Source of the DNA: Deltaproteobacteria bacterium
Lineage (GTDB): Bacteria; Myxococcota_A; Polyangia; Polyangiales; JADJMO01
Direction of reading: 5' to 3'
NCBI GenBank assembly: GCA_016182965.1
Contig: JACPFM010000184.1
Location: forward strand, 1-64,000
DNA: 64,000 nt
The notes below the pieces were generated by a model. The model did not search any database and was not told the DNA's origin. It saw only the letters and a program-made list of their open reading frames with translations. Of this stretch, positions 50,495-59,440 are shown piece by piece. Every line of letters starts with the position of its first letter. The first letter of the stretch is position 1. The translations under genes were made by a program, and so were the position numbers.

Positions 50495-53400
50495 TCAGAG
50501 CACGAACGATTTGCCGTCGGCCCCCAGCGTGCCTTGCTTCACCTGCACGGTGAACGTCTTGCCGTTCCAGGTCAGCAGCACGACCTGGAGCTTCACCGTC
50601 CGGCCTGCCGGCGCGTCGGCGTTGTGTCGGACCGACCACGTGCGCTTCTCCCACGCGTCGGTCGACGCGAGGACCGCGTAGAGGCCGGTCGCTCCGGCGT
50701 CGGTCGACTCGCCGAGGAGGGTCTCCTGCTTCTGATCGTCCTTGCCGGTCTCGGCGACGAGCGAGAGGCGCGCGTCGAGATCGTCCCAGGTCGCGAGGGC
50801 GAGCGTCCCCGGCCCGCTGAACAGCTGGAGCTCCTTCAGCTTGCGGCCGATCGCCTCCGGCGTCGCGCCGGCCTTGGCCGGCTCGGCGAGGAGCAGGCCG
50901 AGCCGCGCGGCCGACCAGAGGCGCGCGAAGTAGCGCGGATCGTTCGGGCCGGGCGTCCCCTCGCCGCTCGCCACCTCGCGCTCGAGACGCAGCGCCTCGT
51001 CGATGCGACCGGCGCCGGCCGCGGCGCGCGCGAGGCGCAGCCAGCCGGTGGCGTTCTTCGGATCGAGATCGGTGAGGGTCTTGTACTGACGGTACGCGGC
51101 CGCGTACCACCCCTGACGGAGGTACACATCGCCGAGCACGCGGCGCGACGCCGGGTTGTCGCCGTCGAACTCGACGACCTCGGAGTAGGTGCGCAGCGCC
51201 TCCTCTTGCTCGCCTGCCTCGGCGAGCACGTCGCCGAGCTGCAGCGCGAGGGTCGGCGTCATGAAGCCGCGATCGCGCAGCCGGCGTCCGTAGGCCAGCG
51301 CCTCCTGGCGATCGCCCTTGAGCGCGAGGAGCTTCACCAAGCGCACGTCGCCCGCGGGATCGCCGGGCGCCATCAGCATGGCCGCGCGCAGGAGCGCGAG
51401 CTTGTCCTCGAGCTTGGCCTTGTCGAGCATCTCGCGATCGACCTGCGCCCAGTCGACGGGGCCGAACAGCATGCTGCTGACCGTCGCCGCGAGGTGCACG
51501 TCGACGGTGCGGCGGAGGATGGCGCGCGCGATGAACTGCCGCGCCTCGGGCTGCCCCGAGAAGTGCGCGAGCACGGTCCTCGCCGCCTGCTCGGTCGTGA
51601 CCTTCTGCTGGATCAGGTTCAGGAGCGCCGACTGGTCGCGGAAGTCCGGCAGCTCGCAGGCCGCGCGCGCGAGCTCGTACTGGCGCACGAGATCGCCGGC
51701 CTGCGTCGCCTGCTTGAGGCGCTTGTGCCAGAGGACGATGCGCTCGGCGAGCGGGCGGCTCGCCGCGTCGCTGCACTTGGCGAGCACCTTCTGGATGGGC
51801 ACCGCCGGCTTGGGCGGCACGTACGGCTTCGGCGTCGGCTTGGCGATGATGCTCTTGTCGACGCCGCCGAGCTTCTTGGCTCCGGCGCCCTTGACGTCGC
51901 CGATGCCGGAGAGCCCGCCGAGCGCGCCCCCGCCGAACTCGCCGTCGAGGTTCTTCGCCAGGTTCTCGTCCTCCGGCTCGGCCGGCTTGGCCATCTTCGG
52001 CTTCGCCTTCACCTGCGCGCTGACGCCCGCGGGATCTTCGTCTTTCTCCGCGCCGCCGCCGCCGCCACCGGGCGGGAGCGCGATCGGCGCAGTGGTCGGG
52101 GCAGGCGTCGGGGAGGCACCGGCGGCCGGAACGTCGTCCGAAGCGACCTTCTTGCTCTCGTACGCGGGGCTCGCTGGCTCGGCCATCGAACCTTCCGCGC
52201 CCTTGTGCTTGGCGCCGGTGCCGCCGCTCTTGTCGGCCTTCTCTTCCGCCTGCTCCGACGGCGCGGCCGAGTCGTACTTCGCGCACCCGCCGAGCGCCGG
52301 GACCAGGGCCGGCGAGAACATGCAGCCGAGCGCCTCCTCGTGCTTGTCGTTCTCGATGGCGGTCAACCTCACGCCGCGGAGCTTCGAGCTGCGCCGCTTG
52401 ATGTTCTGCCGCGCGTAGGCCGCCTCGCTGTCGAGCGCGAGGATGCTGGTGTAGGGCGTCATCAGCCCGTACTCGAGGCCGAGCTCGAGGACCTTCGCGC
52501 GGTTCTCGTCGGTGCCGGCGCCGCTGCCGAGCAGCCTGCGCATGTACTCGGCGGCCCACAGGCGGGGCGCGAGGCCCGTCACGGCGCCCTTCTCGAGCTG
52601 CAGCGGGTACTGCACGTCGAACGGCTGACCGCCGGCGCGCCCCTTCACGCGCACCTTCTCGGGCAGCGCGTGGTGCGTGCGCGCGAGGAGCATCAGCTCC
52701 TCGCCGCGGGCGAGCTTGCCGGTCGCCGAGTAGAACGGCTGATCGAGGCCGGCGCCGAGGTCGACCTCGAGATCGGTGATCGTCGGGGTCTTGATGGCGC
52801 TGGCGAGGCGGAGCGCCTGACCGGTCGTCTGATCGGCCTCGTCGATGCGCAGGTGCATGCCGCCACCGGCGCGCGTCAGCTGCTCGAGCAGCTCGTGGCG
52901 CGCGTCGGGCCCGACGCCGACCGTGAAGAAGCGCGCGCGCGAGCCGGACATCGAGCGGCGGAGCCGATCGAGCAGCGCCTCGCCGGTGGTCTCGCCCGAG
53001 GTCGCGGCGCCGTCGCCGACGTAGACGATGGCCGGCTGCTCGCCGCCATGCAGGCGCTCGAGCGCGGGCTCGAACAGGGCGCCCATGTCGGTCGCGCCGC
53101 CGATCGCGTGGTCGCTCAGCTGCTCGAGGGCCTTGGCGATGTCGGCCTCGGTGGCCGGCGCGAGGCCTGCCTTCGGGTAGACGACCTTCGGGGTGACGTC
53201 GAGCGCGACCAGCGCGAAGCGATCGTCGTCGGCGAGCGCGCGGAGCACGCCCTCGGCCGCCGCGGTGCGCAGCGCGCGGACGCTCTCGTCGCCGCCGGCC
53301 GACGTGTCGACCACGACCACCACCTCGCCCTTGGCGGCCGGCAGCTTGGCGAAGTCGAGGTCGGGGACGTAGCGCATCATCAGGTAGTCGGCCTGGTTCG

Positions 53401-54979
53401 CGCCGGCCTCGAAGCGCCACGCGCGCACCGGGCTCTTCGGCTTGACGCCGCTGAGCTCGATCTGGAAGTCGGCGCGCGGCACGTAGCCGCTGCGGCGCAT
53501 GCTGATGGTGCGGCCGCTGCCGTCGATCGTGGCGTCGAGCGAGGTGGCCACCAGGCGTCCGGGCGAGTTGGGCCCGAGATCGGCCGACAGCGAGAACTCG
53601 TCGAAGCGCACCGGATCGCTCGAGCGCAGCGGGTAGACGTAGCGCGTCTTGCCCTCGACGGTCGGGAGCAACTCGACGTAGCGGAGCACGACGCGCCGGG
53701 TACCGCTCGCCGGGATGGGGAAGATGCGCGCGCGGTAGGTGCGGCCGTCGACCCACTCGAGGAGCGCCGGATCGTTGTACTGCGCGACGGCCGCCGCGTA
53801 CTTCGCCGCGGCCTCCTTCTTCTCGACCACCTCGCCCTCGACGAGCACGCCGTCGGTCTCGAGGGCGAAGCTGGTGACGGCCGCGTCCGGCGGCACGGTG
53901 AACCAGTACCAGCCCTCGATCCCCTGCCCGCTCGGGTTGCTGAAGGTCTGATCGACCTCGGTCTCGGCGATGCCGTCGCGGATGACGGCGCGCACGGCCT
54001 GCTTCGCGATGCCGAGCTTGCGCGCGGGCGTGCCCGGCGGCGCGAACGGATCCATCCCGTAGATGCGGCCCGACGCGCTGCCGACGCCGCCCTTGCCGGG
54101 GCGGCTGTCGCCCATGCCGCCGGTCCAGTCCTGCCAGAACGCGACGGCGGTGAGCTTCGGCGCGTCGCTCGCGTGCGCGGTGCCCTGCTCGCCGGCGCCG
54201 ATCTCGATGCGCCCGCCGGGCGCGGTGAGGATCGCGAGGCCACGCGCGACGTAGATGGTGACGTCGTCGCCCTCACGACGGATGCTGAGGCCCGCGTCGG
54301 CCGCGGCGAGCCGGTGCTTGCCGATCGTGACCGCGATCGCCTCGCCTTCCTGCGTGCCGCCCGCGGAGCTCGCGACGCGCGGCGCGTCGAGCCACGCCTC
54401 TCCCCGCTCCAGCGACAAGCCCTTCGTCTCGAGGACGATCTCGGTCTCGCCGCGGAGGAACACCGAGGCGCCATCGCCGGTGCGCACGAGCGCGCGGGCG
54501 CCCTTGCCGGTGCTGATGCGCGAGCCGATCGCGAGCGGCGCGCCGGACAGCGCCTTCGACTTCACGCCGTTCTCGTCGACGATCACCTCGCCGGCGGCGA
54601 GATCGAGCCGCGCGCCGATCGCGCGCGCGGCGGCGACCGGCTTGGGCTGGTTCGCGTAGTGCACGCCGACGCCGACCGCGATCACGACGGCCACGAGGCC
54701 GAGGATGGCCCAGCGCAGCGGGAAGCGCGCGAACGGCGACGCCTTCGCCGCGGGCTGCCCCCCTGGCGGAGGCGGAGGCGGAGGCGGAGGCGGAGGCGGC
54801 ACGTGCACCCCCGGCGGCGCGGACGGCTCCGCGCCGGGCGTCGTCGTCGCGTGCACCGGCGCCTTGGACACGGTGGCGCCCTCCTCCATGGAGGGCTGCT
54901 CGGACGGTCGCTCCTCGTTCGTCGCTCCCATCGTCTCCTCGGAGGGCTTCGATTCGTCGGTCGGTCGGTCGCTGGACAT
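50495..54979 (-). CDS. Giant membrane protein with FecR-like, VIT, vWA and TPR regions
   Basis: A 1494-residue protein. The N-terminus is acidic/Pro-rich with 12 consecutive Pro, then one membrane helix (about 86-106). A FecR-like beta domain follows (about 110-270: RISTGKGARALVRTGDGASV), then a VIT domain (about 317-450: RAVIRDGIAETEVDQTFSNP), a vWA domain (about 545-720: VVVVVDTSAGG at the MIDAS), a long Ala/Pro/Lys linker, and C-terminal TPR repeats (about 1230-1330: LALQLGDVLAEAGEQEEALR). The MIDAS DxSxS reads DTSAG, so its last Ser is lost. VIT-vWA proteins are adhesin- or sortase-target-like in other bacteria. ATG 54979 has AGGGG upstream. Function unknown; a surface assembly or regulation hub is plausible. 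Confidence 0.85.
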   Translation of the reverse strand: MSSDRPTDESKPSEETMGATNEERPSEQPSMEEGATVSKAPVHATTTPGAEPSAPPGVHVPPPPPPPPPPPPGGQPAAKASPFARFPLRWAILGLVAVVIAVGVGVHYANQPKPVAAARAIGARLDLAAGEVIVDENGVKSKALSGAPLAIGSRISTGKGARALVRTGDGASVFLRGETEIVLETKGLSLERGEAWLDAPRVASSAGGTQEGEAIAVTIGKHRLAAADAGLSIRREGDDVTIYVARGLAILTAPGGRIEIGAGEQGTAHASDAPKLTAVAFWQDWTGGMGDSRPGKGGVGSASGRIYGMDPFAPPGTPARKLGIAKQAVRAVIRDGIAETEVDQTFSNPSGQGIEGWYWFTVPPDAAVTSFALETDGVLVEGEVVEKKEAAAKYAAAVAQYNDPALLEWVDGRTYRARIFPIPASGTRRVVLRYVELLPTVEGKTRYVYPLRSSDPVRFDEFSLSADLGPNSPGRLVATSLDATIDGSGRTISMRRSGYVPRADFQIELSGVKPKSPVRAWRFEAGANQADYLMMRYVPDLDFAKLPAAKGEVVVVVDTSAGGDESVRALRTAAAEGVLRALADDDRFALVALDVTPKVVYPKAGLAPATEADIAKALEQLSDHAIGGATDMGALFEPALERLHGGEQPAIVYVGDGAATSGETTGEALLDRLRRSMSGSRARFFTVGVGPDARHELLEQLTRAGGGMHLRIDEADQTTGQALRLASAIKTPTITDLEVDLGAGLDQPFYSATGKLARGEELMLLARTHHALPEKVRVKGRAGGQPFDVQYPLQLEKGAVTGLAPRLWAAEYMRRLLGSGAGTDENRAKVLELGLEYGLMTPYTSILALDSEAAYARQNIKRRSSKLRGVRLTAIENDKHEEALGCMFSPALVPALGGCAKYDSAAPSEQAEEKADKSGGTGAKHKGAEGSMAEPASPAYESKKVASDDVPAAGASPTPAPTTAPIALPPGGGGGGAEKDEDPAGVSAQVKAKPKMAKPAEPEDENLAKNLDGEFGGGALGGLSGIGDVKGAGAKKLGGVDKSIIAKPTPKPYVPPKPAVPIQKVLAKCSDAASRPLAERIVLWHKRLKQATQAGDLVRQYELARAACELPDFRDQSALLNLIQQKVTTEQAARTVLAHFSGQPEARQFIARAILRRTVDVHLAATVSSMLFGPVDWAQVDREMLDKAKLEDKLALLRAAMLMAPGDPAGDVRLVKLLALKGDRQEALAYGRRLRDRGFMTPTLALQLGDVLAEAGEQEEALRTYSEVVEFDGDNPASRRVLGDVYLRQGWYAAAYRQYKTLTDLDPKNATGWLRLARAAAGAGRIDEALRLEREVASGEGTPGPNDPRYFARLWSAARLGLLLAEPAKAGATPEAIGRKLKELQLFSGPGTLALATWDDLDARLSLVAETGKDDQKQETLLGESTDAGATGLYAVLASTDAWEKRTWSVRHNADAPAGRTVKLQVVLLTWNGKTFTVQVKQGTLGADGKSFVL

Positions 54980-55236
54980 GCGGGGCACCCCTGCCGCAGC
55001 TTACGTGCGTCCGCGGCAAAGGGTCTGACATGCGTACTTGCCGCGAGTTTCCGCCGATTTGCATGCGAGCGGACGCTGGCGCCAAGACGGCCGCCGGCTC
55101 GTGCGTCGGAGGCTCGTGCGAACCGCGATCCGAGGCGGAGGGTGCTCCTGCGCCTCCGCGGAGCGGTTCGAGTGCCTTTGTGCGAGGTTGGGTCCAGCGC
55201 CCAAGTGAACGCGTCCTTGCGCTCGCGCGCGGAGCC

Positions 55237-56115
55237 ATGCACGCTCGGGTCGTGCCGAGCACGCGGCATCGCTTCGATCGACGCGATCCCTCGTTCATCC
55301 GGACGCAGGTCGATCGGATCGGCGTCTTCTTCGATCGCTACCATCGGCTCGAGGTCGACGGGCTCGAGCGCGTCCCGTCCGGGCGCGCGCTGGTGGTGGG
55401 CAACCACAACGGCGGCCTCATGTCGCCCGACATGTTCGGGCTGATGGTCGCGTGGTGGCGCTCGTTCGGCGCGGACGCGCCGGCCTACGGGCTGATGCAC
55501 GACATGCCGTTTCGTCTGCCGCTCCTCGGCGACTACATGGCGAGGCTCGGCGCGGTGCCCGCGCACCCGGCGAACGCGCACGCGCTGCTCGAACGCGACG
55601 CGAAGGTGCTCGTGTACCCGGGCGGCGACCTCGACGCGTTCCGACCGTGGGCGCGCCGCCACGAGATCGTCTTCGGCGAGCGCCGCGGGTTCGTCCGCGT
55701 CGCGCTGCGCGCGCGGGCGCCGATCGTCCCGGTGGTCTCGGCCGGCGCCCACGAGGGCTGCCTCGTCCTCACCGACGGCCGCCGGCTCGCCGACGCGCTC
55801 GGTCTCCGCCGCATGCGAATCGAGGTGCTGCCGATCTGCGTCGGCCTGCCGTGGGGGATCTGGCTGGGCGCGCAGTTCTACGTCCCGGTGCCAGTGACCA
55901 TCCGCATCCGGGTGCTCGACCCGATCGCGTGGCCCGAGCTCCCGCCCGAGGCCGCCGACGACGACGCCATCGTCCGCCGCTGCCGGGACGAGGTCGTCGC
56001 GCGCATGCAGACGGCGCTCGACGAGCTGACCCGCGAGGGCGGGTTCGGGTTCCTCGCGCGGCACCGCCCGGCGAGCGCGCAGCGCCGAGTCACTTCGGCT
56101 TCGGCTCGACCGTGA
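55237..56115 (+). CDS. Lysophospholipid acyltransferase-like protein (PlsC superfamily)
   Basis: About 292 residues of a 1-acyl-glycerol-3-phosphate-acyltransferase-like fold. The catalytic region reads VVGNHNGGLMSPDMFG (the His of HxxxxD is present, but the Asp falls several residues late, a feature of this acyltransferase subgroup), followed by GDYMARLGAVPAHPANAHAL, VYPGGDLDAFRPW and the substrate motif RAPIVPVVSAGAH. It acylates lysophospholipid or a related acceptor at the membrane. The open frame extends upstream to 55030, but the conserved part begins near 55237. It overlaps the end of the opposite-strand gene by 26 bases. Confidence 0.8.
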   Translation: MHARVVPSTRHRFDRRDPSFIRTQVDRIGVFFDRYHRLEVDGLERVPSGRALVVGNHNGGLMSPDMFGLMVAWWRSFGADAPAYGLMHDMPFRLPLLGDYMARLGAVPAHPANAHALLERDAKVLVYPGGDLDAFRPWARRHEIVFGERRGFVRVALRARAPIVPVVSAGAHEGCLVLTDGRRLADALGLRRMRIEVLPICVGLPWGIWLGAQFYVPVPVTIRIRVLDPIAWPELPPEAADDDAIVRRCRDEVVARMQTALDELTREGGFGFLARHRPASAQRRVTSASARP

Positions 56116-57910
56116 CCGTGCTCAACGCCGCGGCGTTGCCGCCTGCCGGGTATCCATAACTCGAATATGTATCGAGGCCCCACACGACGATCCCGAAGGG
56201 CCCCGCGCTCTCGGCGACGTGGCGGCCGTTGGTGCAGCTCCCGACGCTCACGCCGGCGCGAACGAGATCGACCGTGGTCACCTCGTACTTCCCGGAGGTG
56301 CCGACCGGCTTCCAGCCGGTGAGGTTGCCGAGGCACCCGAGCTTCACGTCTGCGAATCCGCTCGACGTCTTGACGCGCGTGACCGCGAGGTTGGTCGTCG
56401 GGTACGCGGGGTCGGTGAAGAAGACGTACTTCGAGAGGAACTGACCTGCCGGCATCATCACCACGAACTCCTCGTCGCCGAGGAGCTGCTGCACGCCGGG
56501 CGAGGTGCCGGGCGCCGTCGCGCCGGGGCGGGTGCCGCCCTCGACGTTGGCCGTCGGCATCAGCTGCGCCGCAGCGAACGGGTGCGACGGGTCCTGGCTC
56601 GTGACGCGGAACGCGTCCTTCGTCTTGAAGTCGGCGACCTCGCCGCGATCGAGCTTGGTCGGCGCAGAGGCGATCGGGGGATCGAACGTGAGGGTCGTGC
56701 CGTCGACCGCGCCGACGAGGCGGTAGGGGATCTCCTCCGGCGCCAGATCCTTTCGTCGCGTCTCGTAGGGCGCGGCCACGTATTCGCTCGAGAGCGCGCG
56801 CACCGGGAGGATCTGCTGATGCGTCGACTCGCCGCCCGGCGCCGGGCTCGGCTGCAGGCGGAAGAAGCGATTGCCGGTCATGACCGCGACCGGTTTGTTC
56901 GCGAGGACGATCGACCCGGAGACGTCGTTCGATCCGGTGGCGAGCTGCCATTGCAGGTACTCGCCCGCCTGCAGCACGAACGTGGCCGTGGCGCCCTTCG
57001 GCGCGGCGGAGAACACGCTGCTCATCGGGAGGTCGACGCTCGGGAGCACCTTGATCTCGGTGTCGGCCGAGGTCGCGAGGACCTGCGCCCAGAGCGGCCC
57101 CGCGGGCACGTGCGTGCCCGGCGGGGTGGCGATCGCGACGTAGTTCTCGCCCCACGCCGTCGTCGGGAACAACAGCTCTGCGCTCGGGAAGTGCGAGCGC
57201 GCGCCGCCGTAGGGCAAGATGTCGTACGCGCTCACCGGCGTGTCGCTCGTGACGTGGAACGCGACGCCCTTGCCCGAGCCCTCGAGCATCGTCGACGCGT
57301 CGATCGCCGGCGTGACCGGGCACTTCATCGGCACGCCGTTCTCGGGGAACACCGAGGCCGGATCGGACGAGAGGAACAAGACGCCGACCTGATCGACAGG
57401 GATGCCGCCTTCGGGGATCGGCGCCCACTCGGCCGCGGGTTTTCCGTTGATCGGGATACGTCCGAACTTGGTCACGTCGTACGTGGCGCCGCCGCGCTCG
57501 ACGGTGACCTTCGCCGGCCGCGGCCAGGTGTTCGCGAGCACGACGGCGAAGCACGGGGGCAGGGTGGTCCCGTACGCGAGCGGCGTCGCCATGCGGAAGT
57601 CGCAGCCGACGTTGCCCCTGCTGTCGCTCGCCGCAGCGCACGCCGGCACGCACGCGCCGTTCGAGCATCCCTGATCCGGCGGGCACGTGGTCACGACCTT
57701 GCCCGTCGCGTCGACGAGCGAGCGCAGATCGGCGCTGCAACCGAGCTTGCCGCCGGTGTCGGGCTCGCCGTCGAGGACGATGCCGCCGGTGTCGGTGAGC
57801 CCGTCGTCGGTCGCGTCGGTCGTCGCGTCGGTGGTGTTCGGGGGCGCGTCCGACGAAGACGAGCCCCCGCATCCGATCAGCCAGCCCACGAGCAGGAGTG
57901 ACGCGCGCAT
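56090..57910 (-). CDS. IgGFc-binding-like surface lipoprotein
   Basis: A 606-residue lipoprotein (signal ending WLIGC) with a Thr/Asp linker and a Cys-rich segment (CPPDQGCSNGACVPAC), then a long beta-rich domain matching the IgGFc-binding-protein N-terminal-like family: AYDILPYGGARSHFPSAELL, TTAWGENYVAIATPPG, TATFVLQAGEYLQWQ and GEVADFKTKDAFRVTSQDPS. In myxobacteria these are surface-exposed proteins of unknown ligand. Four further Cys near the C-terminus (LGCLGN, GSCTNG) suggest a disulfide cap. Start 57910 coincides with the signal peptide. Confidence 0.75.
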   Translation of the reverse strand: MRASLLLVGWLIGCGGSSSSDAPPNTTDATTDATDDGLTDTGGIVLDGEPDTGGKLGCSADLRSLVDATGKVVTTCPPDQGCSNGACVPACAAASDSRGNVGCDFRMATPLAYGTTLPPCFAVVLANTWPRPAKVTVERGGATYDVTKFGRIPINGKPAAEWAPIPEGGIPVDQVGVLFLSSDPASVFPENGVPMKCPVTPAIDASTMLEGSGKGVAFHVTSDTPVSAYDILPYGGARSHFPSAELLFPTTAWGENYVAIATPPGTHVPAGPLWAQVLATSADTEIKVLPSVDLPMSSVFSAAPKGATATFVLQAGEYLQWQLATGSNDVSGSIVLANKPVAVMTGNRFFRLQPSPAPGGESTHQQILPVRALSSEYVAAPYETRRKDLAPEEIPYRLVGAVDGTTLTFDPPIASAPTKLDRGEVADFKTKDAFRVTSQDPSHPFAAAQLMPTANVEGGTRPGATAPGTSPGVQQLLGDEEFVVMMPAGQFLSKYVFFTDPAYPTTNLAVTRVKTSSGFADVKLGCLGNLTGWKPVGTSGKYEVTTVDLVRAGVSVGSCTNGRHVAESAGPFGIVVWGLDTYSSYGYPAGGNAAALSTVTVEPKPK

Positions 57911-58046
57911 CCGGGAGAGCGTACGCGCACGCCCTGCCGGGGGGGAGACCATCGAAATCGGCTCGTAGCCGTCCGCCCCATTCCTTCGCGCAGCGCTCGC
58001 CGGAGCGACGTCCGGCGCCAGTCCCGGGCACGACCGGCTCGCAGCC

Positions 58047-59342
58047 CTACTCCGGCGTCAGCCGCGCGGTGAACGCGCACTCCGACTCCCCGCCGGGCGC
58101 GCCGACCTCGACGACGTACGGGCGGAACCCGGGCCGGTGGAGGACGAGCGGCCGGCGCTCCGCGCGTGATACGACGAACGGCGTCGTACCGAGGATCGTC
58201 TCGAGCGGGCGGCCTCCGGTCCAGGCCACGTCGGGATCCCCGACGTACACCGTCGCGCCCGTCGGAATGGTGCGGATGCGACACTCGGACGGTTCGATGG
58301 GCTCGTCGCGTTCTGCGCGCGACGCGCCTTCGCCCAGTGGGACGGCACCCATCGCCGTGATGCCGAGCGCGATGGCGGCGACGGTGGCGAGCCTGCTCCG
58401 TCCAGCTCGCGCCGTCACCGGCGGCGGCGCGCCGTCGAGCATGCGTAGCGCCTCGCGCGCGTTCGCCGGGCGCGCGCGGGGATCGGTCGCCAGCATCGCC
58501 GAGAGCAGCGCGCGGAGCTCGCTCGACAGCGCGCGCAGGGAGAGGTCGACACGCCCTTGCCTCCGGGGCTGACCGTCGACGTCGACGCCGGTCACGGCGA
58601 ACAGCACCGTCGCGGCGGCGGAGTACACGTCGGACGCCGCCGTCGCCCGGCCGGCGATCTGCTCGGGCGCCAGGTACCCCGGCGTGCCGACGAGCGTCGT
58701 CGGATCGTGCTGGCCCTCCTCGGCCAGCGCGTCGCAGTCGACGAGCACCGGACGCGAGAACGAGTCGTCGCGGAACATGACGTTGAACGGCGTGACGTCG
58801 CGATGGACGAGCGGCGGCGCGTGATCGTGGAGCGTCGCGAGCGCCTCGAGCAGGCCGCGCAATAGGGCGCGCGCCCCTGCTTCGTCGAGGCGCGTGCGCG
58901 AGCCGTGCACCCGCGCGTGCAGCGTGCCGCCGTGCAGGCGCTCGAGGACCAGGAACGCCCGACCGCCCTGCCCCATCGGCTCGAACGCGTGCACCCGCGG
59001 CAGGCCCGGGTGCGCGAGGCCGGCGAGCCACCGGGCGCTTCGCTCGAAGCGCTCATGGGCGCTCCACGAGCCGCGGCCGGCGAGCGAGCGCACCTTCACC
59101 GCGACCGGTGCGCCGTCGTCGTCGGTCGCCGCGTAGACGACGCCGCTGCCGCCGCGCCCGACGAGCGCGCCGAGACGGAACCTGGCGCATACGATCAGCG
59201 TGCCGCGGCAGCTCGCGCAGGCGTCGCCGCCTTTCTCGCCGTGGACGGCGCCATGGACGGCGCCATGGACGGCGCCGTGGACGGCGACGAGGACGGCTCC
59301 GCAGTGGGGGCACGGCGTGTCTCGATCGGCGACTCGGGCCAT
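58047..59342 (-). CDS. Ser/Thr protein kinase with N-terminal zinc ribbon and PEGA-like tail
   Basis: A 431-residue kinase. GGAGGAG precedes ATG 59342. Residues about 11-45 form a zinc ribbon (CPHC ... CASC) interrupted by the perfect 4-residue repeat VHGA (12-bp DNA repeat, 59241-59288). The kinase domain (about 55-310) has Gly loop VGRGGSGVVYAA, VAVKV, catalytic HRDVTPFN (near 180) and the DFG site as DCD (LVDCDALAEE); HRD is intact, so activity is likely but DFG is atypical. A membrane helix (RLATVAAIALGITAMGAV) and a short PEGA-like extracytoplasmic domain (TIPTGATVYVGDPDVAWTGG) follow. Ribbon-kinase fusions are a myxobacterial trait. Confidence 0.9.
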   Translation of the reverse strand: MARVADRDTPCPHCGAVLVAVHGAVHGAVHGAVHGEKGGDACASCRGTLIVCARFRLGALVGRGGSGVVYAATDDDGAPVAVKVRSLAGRGSWSAHERFERSARWLAGLAHPGLPRVHAFEPMGQGGRAFLVLERLHGGTLHARVHGSRTRLDEAGARALLRGLLEALATLHDHAPPLVHRDVTPFNVMFRDDSFSRPVLVDCDALAEEGQHDPTTLVGTPGYLAPEQIAGRATAASDVYSAAATVLFAVTGVDVDGQPRRQGRVDLSLRALSSELRALLSAMLATDPRARPANAREALRMLDGAPPPVTARAGRSRLATVAAIALGITAMGAVPLGEGASRAERDEPIEPSECRIRTIPTGATVYVGDPDVAWTGGRPLETILGTTPFVVSRAERRPLVLHRPGFRPYVVEVGAPGGESECAFTARLTPE

Positions 59343-59440
59343 GGCGCTCCTCCCGTCGACGCGCTCGACGCGTCGCGCTTTGCCTCCCCCTTGGACGCGC
59401 GAGGCGGCGAATCGGTTTGCTCGCCCCGAGCAATGCCCGT

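Noticed and set aside
49094..55444. A 2116-codon plus-strand open frame.
   Set aside because: It runs antisense across two unrelated real genes and their gap, with the composition expected of a GC-rich shadow frame.
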